64,000 nt of DNA, from assembly GCA_008360975.2 (NCBI GenBank), contig CM039194.1, positions 7,488,426 through 7,552,425 on the forward strand, read 5' to 3'. Source of the stretch: Lichenostomus cassidix (Eukaryota > Chordata > Aves > Passeriformes > Meliphagidae). The notes under the pieces were generated by a model. The model was not told the origin of the DNA. It saw only the letters and a program-made list of their open reading frames with translations, and ran no database searches. Each line of letters starts with the position of its first letter. Positions within the stretch are counted from its first letter, which is position 1. Below are positions 46,271 to 59,430 of this stretch, one piece after another. The position numbers and the translations under genes are program-made.

Positions 46271-49200
46271 AAAAAAATGCAACTTCTGCTAAGTGCCTGG
46301 ACAAATGTCTGTGGGAACACAAGGACAAACAGCAAAACCTGAACCAAATGGGATTTCCTTTGTCTTCACTTTTGTTTCCACACTGTTGAACTCAGATGTA
46401 GCAAACCTGAGAATGAAATCAAAGTTGGTGATTTCTCTGCACCCTTCAGTCCTGGAGTGATGACCAAGAGGGAAGGAGCCTCAACCTCCCTTGCTCCTGA
46501 TCTAGAGATTTCAGAGGAGGGGAGTGGATAACTAATAGTGCACGTGGTAAGTGATCTATGAGGAAGAAAATCAGGAATTACTTGAGTCACACAAGTTTTG
46601 CTTTATTTCTCAGTGCCACTGGGGTTGGTTAGTGCCTGGGGATGGGCAGAAAATTTACTGTGAGGTTTTCAGTGATTTGCAGGCATCCAAATTTTTAAAA
46701 TTGAGTCAGAATACAAAACCTGGTTCAGTTATTGTTGCCTTGATTATATGACAATGGCTATCAATAAAGTCATGATCCCACATTTTCTAAAGTGGTAGAA
46801 CAGGAAAGGAATATCTCAAATAGCAAAAACTGAGATCCCATCCCTAAGTCCTGCAATGAGGTGCATATTTTTATAAAGTACTTGCATAGGTAGTAAACAC
46901 CAAAGCAAGTATCTTTGTGACAAGGGGGAAAAATAATTGATGACAATGTCTATTTTCAGATGAAGAATTTTCATTTTGTACAGTGGCAATCAGGGTTGTG
47001 GTTTCCTTCTTACCCAAGTATGAAGAGAAAGAAACAAAGTGCACATGTCAGTAATAGTAAAATAGCTTGAACTTCTCAGAAGCCTATTGTTTTTAATTTC
47101 AAGTAAAGGAATTTAAAAAATACTTTTACAATTCTAAACTTAGATATGATTAAGACTGTAAATTGCTGTTGCCCCTTCTGTAACCTTTGGTGTTCTCCCT
47201 AGTATTCTTTTTTTTTTTTTTTTTCTTTTTTCAAATACACTCAATTTTATGAACTCATTAGTTTTCCTGTACTAATACATTTTCCTTATCTTCTAATTAA
47301 CCACTGCTCCCAGCACACTTATGATGGCACGCTCTCATCCGCTCTGGCTTCTCGTCCTCATTTCAGTGCAGGGCTTCTGCTACAGTTGGCACAGGTGATG
47401 CTGTGACCCTGCTCAAGCTGTCTGCTGCTTCCTTTTGCTGTCTTTCACAAGTCTACCAGTTTCCAGTTCAGCTGAGGCAGAAATCCAAGAAGACAGCTGC
47501 TAGAAAATGTTCCTAATTAAATTTGAAAGGGGCTTGAACAGGTAGATAGCTCCAAAAATTCCTTAAATCCTTTCAGTTTTCAAAACTTAAATTAGAACCA
47601 TTCCTTAAGATTTCAGTTCTGCACAAATACAAGAGCACTTTATAGCATTTCATGTTCAGACATTTCATGTGTCTTCCCTTGTAATCACCCACTTCCCTTT
47701 CTCCTGTGGCTTCTGGCATGTTGAAATAATTGGAGGTTTCACCCAACAGTAACAAAACAATGTAAAAAAATTAAATAAATAAAAAGGAAAATATTTTTAG
47801 TCATTGTCATAATCTTTGGCCTTAAATTTATCTAACCAGTGCTCATAATCTTTTTGGTTGGTTTTATAACTCCACCTGATATTTTATATTTTTCTGCAAC
47901 TCTCCATTCTTTTACAAAGCTGTTTTATTAACAGATTTCGTGGTTTGGGTTTTTTTTAATGTCATCTCTGTGCAGGTCTTTTTTCAGTATGAATCCATGT
48001 GAAACACTGAAGTTGATGCTGAAGAACTACTGATAAATTAAATGACAGCATGTACAGCTAGAAATCAGGCAGTGACTGATGTCTTGGATGTCTTTCTACA
48101 TGACTTAGGTTGTGTAAAGGCTATTCCTGTTTTTGCAGCTTTCTGCTTGTGTTTGAGGTTTTTTAATCTGAAAATCTGTTGACAGAGGCTTGAAAGTTTT
48201 CTACTAATGCACTGTTGGGACAGAAGAGTATTGTACTCTAACCTAGAGTGAGCTCTTTGCTGATGAACAGGGTCAGAGCATGGCTTTGGAGTCTGGTAGT
48301 TTGAGGGCTGTTGTGGTTCTGTGGTCACTGCTGAGGCCACCTGCTAACAGCACATTGCCAGGTACCCAGAATTCCCAATGCAAGGCACAATGCAGTGCAG
48401 AAGAGATGGAAATATATTAGCAATGCAGTCTTTGGTAAGAAGTCCTGCAGCTATTTTACTACTGGGAACCTGAAAGTATGAGATGAAAATTGTAGTCCTG
48501 GGCACCTTTCATTTCACAGTGCTTCAGATGTTGTAGTCTTCAGATACACAGGACTTGCAGAAAGATGAAAATGGACTTTTAGTGTAATTAATATTAGAGG
48601 TTACTTAAATATAGGAATGGAGCTACAATATGCTTTTATTATATTGCTCAGTACTCAATAAGTGTTGGGATCTTTAGCAACACTTGATATATTGTGTGTT
48701 TAGCAATTACACAAATGCCATCTCCCATGCTCATCACTGAGTTACTAACCCCAAAGGATATATGCAACTTTTCACTCATTTCTAGAGAATTTTCTAGAGT
48801 GGGGTTATTAATTTCTCAGATTTCTGACTGTGAAGCAAATGCAGCTTGAGGCTTAATGCGCTGACAGTGTTTCCCCATTTTTAAAAGTAGTCCAGCTGTC
48901 ATAGTTACAGTGCAAGAAACCAATCTGCCAAGCTTAATGAGAGTTTCAAGACTGAGAAAAGAAGTTGAAGTCCTTGGAAGAGACCATTAATAAGAAATTG
49001 GTTTAAAAAGGAAAGGAAAACATCTTGCTATTCTCTGGTCCCATGTTATTATGGCGGAGGTGTGGGGGTCTGCAAGCATCTCTGTCTTAGAAATTCCAGT
49101 TGTCCTTATTTTCCTTATATCAGATATATTGGGGTTGTTCACATCTTTAGACATGGAAAGAGACACAGCTTCCTCGGGACTTTTATTCTCTTTCCAGAGG

Positions 49201-51362
49201 GCTGCAGGCATGGCAGAGGAGTGCTTTTAGCAGTGACCTTTCATCACACCAGAGATAATAGTATGATGTTGGTTAATTCACCGCTGTGATGCTTTAGGCA
49301 AATGTGATGGTTGGAGAGGCAAGAAATGTATTTGGTAATGTCATCCTCTGAAAAAAAAAATATTATAAGGAAATGCTTTATTATCATTGCTCACAATGGT
49401 GGCTTTTGGTTTTCAAAATACCAACAATATGTCAAATGCTTTCAGGAGAACTGTAAGAACAGCTCTTTCCTCAAATAATTTACAGTCATAGCAGGCTGTC
49501 ATCTGCTGGTGTTCATGTGCATTTTCCATTTTTTATTGCCCTTTTTCAGAGAGAGAAAAAATGAAAGGCATCAGAATGTTCTTTGTTGTCAACTGAAGAG
49601 AAAAAAACAGGAGAGGAGGGCTGCAACATGAGTAGGGAGTTGTTATTTATTTGATTTGTTGAGGGTAAAGTTCAGATAATTACCTCGAATGTTGCAAAGC
49701 TTTGCCTGTCAGCCTTGATATATAATGAGAATTTGTTGGTAGACATCCAGAGGGAAAATTGCTTTGAATTCTTGCATTGAATTTTACAGTGTGCTGTTTC
49801 TGTGTGAGGGAATGAGCAGTGATTCAGCGTGGGCACATGTGCTGAGCTGTAACCCAAACCTGCCAAGCTGGGGCAGCAAGAAGTGCCCCAGAATCTGTGC
49901 CCAGGTGGAGTCTGGCCATGTCACTGCTCATCAAGCACCAGCCCACCTCTTCGTGATCACTCTGAGAACAAATGCATTCCTTCCAACTTCATGTGACTGA
50001 TTCTTCTGTCAGGCTTAAATATTGCAGTACAGTCATCCTGTTGCATATTTTAGGAAAAAAAAAACTGCTCAGAGCTCTTAAATAATCTAATCTTCTCCAT
50101 TTGAGTACTTCTGACAGATTTTCCTTTCTTTGTTGCTTCAAAGTTTCACAGTGGTTTACTACATACATTTCTTTCTGAAGATTGGCAGTATATTAATACT
50201 GTGTTTTAAAAATAAGTTGGAAAACTTCAGCTTGACTCCTAATTGAAGCTTTACTGATCCTCTCTCGGTATTCATTTTGCTAAAAATATAAATTAGTTCT
50301 CGCTGGGTAAATTTCAGCCATTTCTAATCTTTCTTTCTAATTTCTGTATTGATTTGAATTAATTGTTATTCCAGGATTGCAAGCTCTTCCCTATGACTGT
50401 CTAATGACTTTTACTAATGGTCTATCACACTTGCTTTGAATTTTAATGATTCAGGGGATGAAGAGTTTCAACCATCATTGCTGCCTAGGAAGGAAATTTG
50501 TTTTCCTTCAAATAAAAATAAAAAGGTTTTTATTTGTTAGAAGTTCTTGAATGTGCTGTTCTTTCTAAACAGCAAAAATCTGGGTTTGCTGATGGTGTTT
50601 TGATTTTTGAGCTTACATTTTCAATATCTTGACAAAGTCACATTTTCACGTGAGCATTATCCTGAATGGTCTGAGAGATCCTGATTGGAATCAAGAATTG
50701 ATATGATTTATCTTGCAGTTTGCGTGATTTTCTGTGCGATTATCTCCACATATCCACAATTTTTCATTTTCAGGTTAGGGGGGCATGGCAAATTCTCTTT
50801 TCCCACTTTGCAGAATGCCTTTCCTACTTGTGCTCTGTTGCCTGTGTAACTTCAAGCTTCCCAGAGAACATGTCAAGTGTTCTTTGGGGATATGACTTAC
50901 CATAACAAGGTCATGGTTTTCTGAAATCTGTAATGTAATAGAAATATAACCTTCTGCCATCATATAATCTTATTGCTCGGCCAACTCTCCTTGAGACCAG
51001 ATTTTGTTGCCCTGGTAGATGAAATAGTGAATTGCAGTTCAGGAGTAAATGGTGTGTGGCTGAGGCAGTGAATTCAACCATCAGCTGGGGTGGGTGCTGT
51101 TGAGAAAATGGGAGAAGCATTGCTCTGGCACACTGAAGATTGTAAATCTAATAGCCAAATGTTGCAAGTTCCTTTCACCAGTGGTAATTAGTTTCAAAAA
51201 CACGATTGCTTTACCACACTAGAACTTTTAGAGCCCATTACTGTGGCCCTTATTTTTTTTCCTGAGCAAGATTCTGCAGATTTTTATGGGGACTAAAGAG
51301 TCAAGCTCTGTTTGCTTACATAAAAGCACAGGCTGACAAAACCCCCGTATTTCTTTTTCTTA
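46271..51362. other. non-coding stretch, no gene recognised
   Basis: The ORF at 48065-48340 (minus, 91 codons, Gln/Lys/Ser-rich) is the most protein-like of the short ORFs but matches no family I know. Its flanks show no convincing splice sites. T17 lies at 47208-47224, AAAT-type repeats at about 47764-47785 and A10 at 49351-49360. Confidence 0.55.
47208..47231 (+). repeat. poly-T run (T17 plus T6)
   Basis: Seventeen T, one C and six T. It is the longest mononucleotide run I found in the window. No minus-strand retroposon body is recognised on its right-hand side. Confidence 0.9.
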
Positions 51363-51430
51363 AGGAAGCAGATGAACAAAAGAGGAAAGAGCAGGAGAGG
51401 GGGCAGGAAGAATTGAGAGAGAAAAGTTAG
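51363..51430 (+). other. purine-rich tract with exon-like layout
   Basis: A pyrimidine tract (tttctttttct, about 51350-51360) runs into AAG ending at 51364, a good 3' splice acceptor. The next 63 bases form one open frame, closed by TAG at 51428-51430. It reads as a 21-residue, highly charged Glu/Gln/Lys/Arg peptide of coiled-coil character. A terminal coding exon would look like this. However, almost any purine-rich DNA translates to Glu/Lys/Arg/Gly, and no partner exon is visible. It is called as a purine tract; coding status is unproven. Confidence 0.3.
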
Positions 51431-54154
51431 ACACAAGTGTCAGATGGGAGGAGACTTTGGGAAGACTGGGATGGGTTATGTTGCCTTTCTTCCAAGGAAG
51501 ATTTAAGATTTAAATTTAAGATTAAGACCCTTACTGTCTTAAGTACCGTGTTATATTACACCAAAATTCAGAATTTCAGCAAATCCCCTTTGAATGTTTA
51601 TTGCAAATGCAGTTTATCCCACAGCTCTGGGAATAACAGGAACAGAGCTAAGAAGCCCAGGGGATTTTTGTATCTCTTTTGTTTCTGGGGTTTTCACTCT
51701 CTTTTATTCACAGAACAATGAAAAGTGCTAAAGTGTTTATGTTTGTGGAGAAACAATCCTGAATATCTTGGCATAACTTTCAAAACTGGTGAATTCAGTG
51801 AGGAGCTATTCTTCATAGCAAGTTACAGTTATCTCCTGGGTGACTCTGATAATCGAGATAAATTATAAAATTATTGTCCTGTAGAGTTTGATTCCTAAAA
51901 GTATCACAGAGCACATGTTGTATGCACAATTAGGGAAGGTACAGGTAATCTGCCTGGTATATCTGCTTCCACTCAGAATTTCAGTGGTGTTTTCATGCAG
52001 CCTTTTAATTAAGTTAATGTAAAACTCTGTTTTTAGGACCAGTGATAAGATGATTTATGTGCCAGTATTTCCCAGTGTTTGCTCTTGAGACAGAAGACTG
52101 ATGGTTTAAATTGTCTGGAAATGTTTCTTCCTTTTCTGTGTGACAGTTCATTAACAGATTATACACAGAAACATCCTTACTTACATACAAATCACATTCA
52201 TCAACAGATATGTGAAACATACATTTAATCCCATTCACTTGATGTACACAAATAATCCATAAAGGTGATTTATTATTGCCACTTGCTTTATCTTGCATGA
52301 TCAAATGATAATCAATAAGAGCTATTATTCTTTCAAGTCAGAGATTTATAGACCTTGGTCATGGGGTAATAGCCAATATGCTCATAAAAATCAGTTTGAA
52401 AAGCCTTTACTTCTACATTCATGTGTCCTTGAGACACAACTACCAGGTTGGCTTCCATATCATGAAACAAAGTGGATTATAATAATCTTAAATCAAAGAA
52501 ATCCAAGGGAAAAATGGGTTTGTTAACCTAGCAATTTATTTCTTTTTCCACCTGTATCCTACTGGAAATATGGCTACTCAGCATTTTTAAAACTGTACAA
52601 GCAAAACAGGATTTTCAGCACTTCTTTGCTTAAGATCTCTTATCCCATGGAGGTTTAGGCCTTGCTTTATAGTGTGTCAAGCTCAGCCCTGGGGCTTGCA
52701 GACAGCTCAGAGCAAGCTGATTTCAGAACTCTGCCTATCATATTCATTTTTGTTGCAGCAATTTTGTACAGATTACAACTGCAACTTGCAATTTGCTATC
52801 CATGTAGCAATTTACAAGTTGTTATAGTTCCTGTGGCTTTAAAATTTGTCTTACCTCAATATAAATAATAGTGAAACAGTTAAACTTTTTAACTTGAAGT
52901 TGCCTTAATTCAGAGTCATAGATAAAATGAAAAGTCACTTTTTTCTTGGGGCTGTTGCTGCCTGCAGACTCAAGTTAAAGCTGCCATATCCATTTACCTT
53001 ATATTTAATTGCTAGCTGTCTTTATCTTTGAGGAATCTCCCTTCTGGATTCCCAGATGATCCCTAATTCTTCATATGAAGAGTTGACAAAAAACTCTGTA
53101 ATAATAACGGTTAAAAAAAAGCTTTTCACCTCTTCAACTTTAGCCACAAAAGTATCACCTGTGGTTTAGCTTTAGGATTAAAAGCTTGGTACATATAGGT
53201 TAGGGAGTTGACAAATCTCTAAGTTCTCAAAATTAAGAGATGCACAAATCACCTGGGAGCAGAACACTTCCCATGTTCTTAAAAATATTCTTAGCCCAGC
53301 TTTGTGCATTTTAATAAAGCAAGGTAAATTAGAGTTCATGCAATGTGCCTGAAGTCTCTGCTTTTCTCAACACTGTGCTTGACAGGAATGATGATATTTT
53401 GACTGCTGAAGTTTCATTTTGACTCCCCAGGTGGGAGGAGAGTACACTGAGAGAATAGTTCTAGTGTTTCCTTCCTTTTTGACACGCTGTGGTAGACAGT
53501 TGGCAAACTGCTGTTATATTAATCCTTCCACTGCAGATTGTAAATCAAGTTTAGAATGGTGTCTGTACAACAGCAAATTAATTGCATCCTATCTCTGTGT
53601 GATGGTAGAGGCATTGCACTGTGAGAGCATGTGAGGTCAGGGCCATTAAAAAGTCCTAGTTTTTGTGGACTTTTATTTATACATTATTTATTAGAATTAT
53701 ATACTTGGATCTATTTAAAGCTGTCATTTGGCTCATCATTATAACCTTAAAGTGGAGATTTCCCACTGAAATGATAAATACTAACTTTCTTGAAGAAATT
53801 TGAAGTTTTTTGAAGATGAGAGTCTTATCACATAGCTGTGTCTAAACCACCATGTTCAAGTCATGAAATTATGCAACCATTAACAAGTGCTTCTAGGTAA
53901 TTAACAAATGAATGGTTAAATTAAGTTACTAATCAGCCAAATCACATCTTTATTTTTCTTTTTAGAATGTTGTTATAATTACCCATAAGACATCAACTGA
54001 AGGTTTCATTTCAACTGACAGCATTTTTTTCCTCTTTACATATACAAACTGATTAAAGTTCTACTTTTATTCTAATAGGTAAATATTTCCTTTTATTTTG
54101 CTATCTGTTGCCTTATCAAAGTGTGGTCACAAATCTTTTACTTTTCCTTACAGT
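51431..54154. other. non-coding stretch, no gene recognised
   Basis: A short GATTTAA-type direct repeat occurs at about 51499-51525. ORFs of up to 96 codons (52014-52304 minus) have no recognisable content. The interval at 53640-53970 is AT-rich and repeat-free with several TTATTTAT/TTAATT words. Confidence 0.6.
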
Positions 54155-54279
54155 GTTCAAGAAGTGTTTGGACAATGCTCTTGGGCAGATGGTGTAATTT
54201 TGGGGCTGTCCTGTGCAGGGCCAGGAATTAGATTGAACCATCCTTGTGTCCCTTCCATCTTGGGATATTCTATGATTTT
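54155..54279 (+). mobile_element. CR1 LINE 3' end, heavily 5'-truncated
   Basis: In order it shows 'ttcaagaagtgtttggacaa', 'tgctcttgggcagatggtgt', 'gtcctgtgcagggccagga', 'ttagattgaaccatccttgtg', written here in pieces, and then 'tcccttcca' and 'gggatattctatgatttt'. This is the standard 3' terminus of bird CR1. It is the same 3'-end type as 29332-29467 and the same orientation. The terminal repeat is short, only one ATTCTATGATT unit. Confidence 0.88.
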
Positions 54280-57200
54280 CATTGATTTTATATCATTTGA
54301 GATAGTGTGTATATGTTCTACTCCTAGGGACACACCAAAGTGAGTTTTAACACACAGGGGAGAAGGAAAAGTGTGAGATCTTTCCCATTTGTGTAAAAAC
54401 CCCTGGAAATTGCTGTGGATTGTTCAAACTTCTCCACAGAAATGAATCTTTCCAGCTCTACCTTCACTGGTGGATGAGATACAAAACACCCATTGGAATG
54501 CAGAATGACATCTAAGTTACCTTCCCTGAATTTTGATATCTGGAGATAAATCTGCCTCTGCCAGGATTAGGACACAGGGAATAAATGGCTTGATTGTAGC
54601 TCCTTTTCAGACTGGCTTAACCTTGAGGTAACAAGGCTCTCAAATTGGTGAGCAACCAGTTTAGGTACCCAAGAGCTGCAGCATTTTCCCACAGCCACAC
54701 ATGTTAAAGCCTCACTGTTCTTCCACTGCTTTTCATCTGAAGAAACACCCAACTTTCAAAGTTCCAGAGGATTTGCTGAATTTTCCCCATAACAGACAAC
54801 TCAGGCAACTTTCTGGCTGGGACCAGGTCATCAGCTGTTTAGTTAAACAACCGCAGATAGTTGTAAAGATATTTCTTCTGTGGTAATTTCTAGATGACAA
54901 AAATATTAAATAAAGTACCGGTATGTGTTGGATGGGGTGATAAGTTGAGAATCTGCAGTGATTGCTTCCCACCAGATGGGCTGTAAGTAGGTTGGAGTGC
55001 TGGCAGCTGATATTTAGGATGTAATCTGAAGAAAGCAGGAAAGTAGAAGCAAGGGGCAAACTGTAGAGTGGAAATAGAAATCAACAGAGCAGGAAAAATA
55101 AGGAACCTTGATAATATTTTCCTGCAATATAACAACTGCAATTCCTAAATCTCTTTACTCTAGGGGAGTATGCTTGTTCCACAGTTGATGAGTGAGATAT
55201 AACGGGGAATATTTTTACTGGAGAACCAGAGTTGTCCCACCACGAAGGGCATCCTAGTTTGAAATGTGATATGGCACAGTGTTGTTACAAAAACTAGCCA
55301 AAGTCCATGTCTGGAGCAACAGCTGTGTTAAACAAACTGCTTTCTGCAAGGGTAATACAAATTTCACATTATTAGCGTTTCACATCTCAGTAGCATGATG
55401 TGTGTGTCTTAAGGGGCTTGATGTCTAATGTGCAGCTCTAGTTCTTGTTTGTTTTTATTAATTTGTTTGACAATTGATGTTATAGCAGATTTTGTCATCT
55501 ACTGTACTAAATCCTTTGGAGCCTGGTGAAAAAGAGAATACTTGTCCCTGTTCGCTGAATACAGCTGATTTCTTCAGGTTCTCCAGGGAGTACATGGAGG
55601 CAAATTTTCACTTTCAGCATCTGTGTGTTATTGCTGGCATCTGGCAGCCAGTGTGCCCATTGCTGGTAATAAACAAGATGCAAATATACTGCTTAATTTG
55701 TAGACTACTCTCCCTAGTTTGCTTCAAGCTTCCTCTTCTACCAGATGTCAGTGAATTTAGGAGTAATGATTTGGACTAAATGGAGTGGTGATTGCTACCT
55801 GCCAGGGAAGCAGCTGGGAGAAGTATAAATATTTTCCTTCCATTTTAATACATGTTCATCTTTCATGAATGTTTTTTCTGGGGTTAAAGATGTGACTGAT
55901 TCATTCCAGGTCTGTATGGTCACAACTGGGGTATTTTTCAGCCCTCAGCTGTTGTTTACTGTAGCTTTACCATGTCAAGATTATTGGGTACCATTTGCTC
56001 CATCGGCTGAATTCTCTTCTGCTACAAATGCTCATTAGCAGTGCTTTCATGAGCATTTCTCTACTCTAGGTCTAAAGCAGTCATTTAAAATTAAGTTAAT
56101 TTCACTTTTCAGGATATTTTCTGTGTTTCTATTCCATTTCCCCAGGAAGATGGGCTTCTCTGTACTAAAGAGGCAGCAATCTGGTATGCCATACCTAGAC
56201 ATGATTAGCAGTTTCTCTTCGGGATCTCTGACTGGCTAGGAAAGCAGGTAAATCCAGCCTGGCACCTCAGAGCCTGTCTTCTTACTAAACCAGTTGCCTT
56301 TTGTTCTTTCTAAACAAGTCTTGCACCCACTGGAGGGTGAGTTTTGCAAGCCCTCCATGTTTCAAGAATCTGAAGAACATCTAATGCATATGAGGCTTAG
56401 TTTATTTATAAAATTAGTTAAAAAACATAAAAGAATCAGAGAAACAGCTCCAAACTGACTCACATGCACAGGATGGAAAAACTTTACATATAATCCAAGA
56501 TATCCTGTGCAGTTTGTCCCCAATGAAGGCTGGAGTTTGGGTGGGCTGATCTGTCCCTGTGCCTGTGTTTGGGGAGTCTGGAGTGATGACACAGCTGGTG
56601 CTGGCTGCCTTCCTGAAATCTGCAACCCTAGCTGTACTGTGTTAAAAAGGTCAGCACCAGATTGGAAAATGATGGATGCTTTGGTGCTGCTTCATGTCAT
56701 TATGCTTTGATCAGAGGTAAATTAATTTGTATTTTAGGCTTATCCTTCAAGTTTAAGGCTCTACTGATGCTATTGAATGATGTGTCACCAGATTTTTTAT
56801 GACAGTGGTTTCTAATGTCTGATATAAATAAATCCAGCAGCCCAGGTCTGTGTTACATCTTGCTTTCTTCTTGAATTGTTTATACCTCCCCTTACAAAAT
56901 GAAGAAAATTGTTTCATCTTCTACTACCAAGCAAATGTCGTATTAACTGAGCATTCTGCAAAAATCAATCAAACATGTCTGCATATTTAGGAATAAATAG
57001 ATGATAACTCTGGAGGAGGTATATGTATATACCTTCAGAGCTGAGAGAGAAGGAGGTGCAGAGGGGACAGGCTTTTACTCCATGTGAAAACTGACCTTTT
57101 GTCCCCTGCATGAAGCTGTGTTCAAGATCTCTTGTTATGTATTTGCTCTTTTACAAAAAGGAATATTAAACTTTGAGTTGGTTATTTTGCCAATTGCTGA

Positions 57201-58914
57201 GAATAGGAGGCTCCAGCAAAAGAGGCTTTTACCATATTTGTGTATTTTTTATGATGCATGGATGATATGGGTTTTTTATTGTCTTTGTCAGTGCCATTTA
57301 CATTTCAAGGGGTGAGGGTTTCTTTGGGGAAAAAGCATGAGTGTGGCAATTTTGTCCTGGAGTGTTTGGTGACATTTTGTGTTTCATTTTTCTTATGGAG
57401 ACCATTGAAATCAGATGTGTCAAAAGGAAATATCTTTTTTTAATTAAAAATTCATATTAATTTTCTATTAATTCTCTATATTACAGTTACATGTTTGTGG
57501 GTATATTTAACACAAGGATGTGTTTGTGAGTGGCATATTTATGAAAGAAAATGCGCAGCTCAGAGACACGTTAGGAAATAGGAGAAAAGAGACTGTGATA
57601 GATACAGTGGATCACATCCAACATTTTCAGCTACTGCTGAACACAAGCTAAGAAGCTTCCTATGAAACACATGACTGTTCTGAGCTTATGATTTTCTATA
57701 TTGATAGGAAAAAAATCCTGTAAAATATTAGTTTTTCTCCTGCTGTCTTACCACATTTCAGTAATTGCTCCTGCTTGTGTTTGTGGTCCAACAAAGTTTC
57801 TGTGATGTAGCTAGATCCTGCCTCACTAATGATCCTGGGTTGATTGATCTTAGAACTGAGGAGGAAACAAGAATGATCATAGGAAATTTGCTTTAAGGGC
57901 AGTGCTGAAGGGCAAGGGATGAGCTATATGACACCTGGTTATAAACAGCAGGTACAGAAGTGATTGGATTGAAAAATAGCAAGGGAGTAACTCAACAAAT
58001 AGACATTTACCAGTGGATTCTTTACTGAATCTTAATGGTTCCATTTGCAGTTATAGAATGAAGTTAATTATTGGTACTAACATAAATGTGATCTGATTAA
58101 AGCACTGCATGAAGGAAACACACAATCTTTCCATTCAAAATGCAGATTTTCAGAAAAATTAAAATTGTAGTTATTGGTGTAGGCCACAGAGTTACATTAT
58201 TGCTTGTAGCCATTGAACCAGGACAGAAAGTCTTCTTTCACCTCAAATTACCAGCTTGATGAAGGAATTACATTTTGTATTTCATTTGGGGTTTTAGATC
58301 AAAAATTCTTCCAGCTCCATATCTTGTACCATATGAAGGAACTGAATGAGCTCATTTTCTGTTGGTGAATGAAAGAGGGTGGTGAATCTAGAAAAAAAAA
58401 TTGGCTTTGTGAAGGACTGCACTGGAGAAGAGTTTATAGACAAAGTAAATTTGATCTCAGTCAGTACTCCAAAAGTTGTGGGATTCAGGCAAATTCCTAG
58501 CTCTGTTTCTATAATAAAGTTAAGAACTACCTATTTCTAGTCTGATTTCTTTGCAAAAATGATCTGCTTTATGATGCATAGCACAGTAGGGATTTTCTAT
58601 TAGGGCATTTAAGCAGGATTTTTAGTAATGATCTGTATTCTCGTGCTACTGAAGTAAAGTAAGGGTAAAGTAAAAATTGGAATTAAGAGCTATATAGAAA
58701 ATCATAAAATGAAAAGCCCCTGAAGAGTTTGTGGCATTTTCCCTCAGCCTCAAACTTTCTGCAGAGGTTTTTCTATTGCCTTTGCATGACATCTGGGAAG
58801 TCACCATTTTCCATTCAGTTCATAACCCCCAGCAGGAGCCCCTGGCATGGCAAGAACTCCTAACCTGAGTCAGTCATTCTGGAAAGCTCAGTGGCTGCTT
58901 GACAGCCCACCCTT
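54280..58914. other. non-coding stretch, no gene recognised
   Basis: ORFs up to 108 codons (54733-55059 minus, overlapping 54701-54886 plus) are uninformative. A small duplication lies at 57456-57477. A 'gatgacacagctggtgc' word at about 56584-56600 recalls CR1 but has no flanking support. Confidence 0.6.
57456..57477 (+). repeat. 11-bp tandem duplication
   Basis: ATTAATTTTCT is followed directly by ATTAATTCTCT, one mismatch. Minor AT-rich duplication. Confidence 0.7.
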
Positions 58915-59430
58915 CCCACAGCCTTGATTACTACAGTAATGCATATTCACTGTTTGGTGTTTACTGCAACAGAAGCTGTAAAGTTTCAACTTTTATTTTT
59001 AAACATATTACAATGAAAGGAATTTTTCAGCCCTAGGCTGGACATCTGTGCTTAAGCCTTGATCTCAGCCACCGGCTGGACATCTGCACATTGTTCCTTC
59101 ATCTTCAGCAAAGACACTTATTAATCCTTATGGAGGTGGGATTTAGAGCAGAATGCAGCTCGAGGATCTCCTCCGCTTTTTACAGTGAGGTGCTGTCTTC
59201 TCGTTTTATTAGCCTTGTTCCCCATATATCCGTTTATAACAGCTAAGAAGTGCCTTCTACTGGCAGTCTTGATTTAACTCACTTCTTGGTTTAATGTAAA
59301 AGTTGCAGCAAACCTGTTAATGGCACAGAGAGCTCTTACTGATTTATATTTTCTCTCTTGCCAACTGCTGAATGCAAAGTGAAGAGGAGTAATTCCTTGG
59401 ATTTAAGGGCATTCTGTATGCAAATTTCCT
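58915..59430. promoter_or_regulatory. candidate conserved regulatory block with 13-bp direct repeat
   Basis: A repeat-free stretch with more CpG words than its surroundings (CACCGG, CTCGAGG, CTCCGC, TCTCGT, ATCCGT). The 13-mer GGCTGGACATCTG occurs at 59036-59048 and again at 59074-59086, each containing an E-box-like CATCTG. A perfect octamer ATGCAAAT lies at 59418-59425. Persisting CpGs and repeated binding-site-like words suggest constraint. No frame of interest is open. Inference only. Confidence 0.25.

Noticed and set aside
48065..48340. 91-codon Gln/Lys/Ser-rich minus-strand ORF
   Set aside because: Superficially protein-like, but no family match in memory and no splice sites that would place it in a gene.
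56584..56600. GATGACACAGCTGGTGC, resembling the CR1 FADDTKL region
   Set aside because: No neighbouring CR1 blocks at the expected spacing.
57830..58080. Purine-rich stretch considered as an old LINE
   Set aside because: No block could be matched to any element in order.
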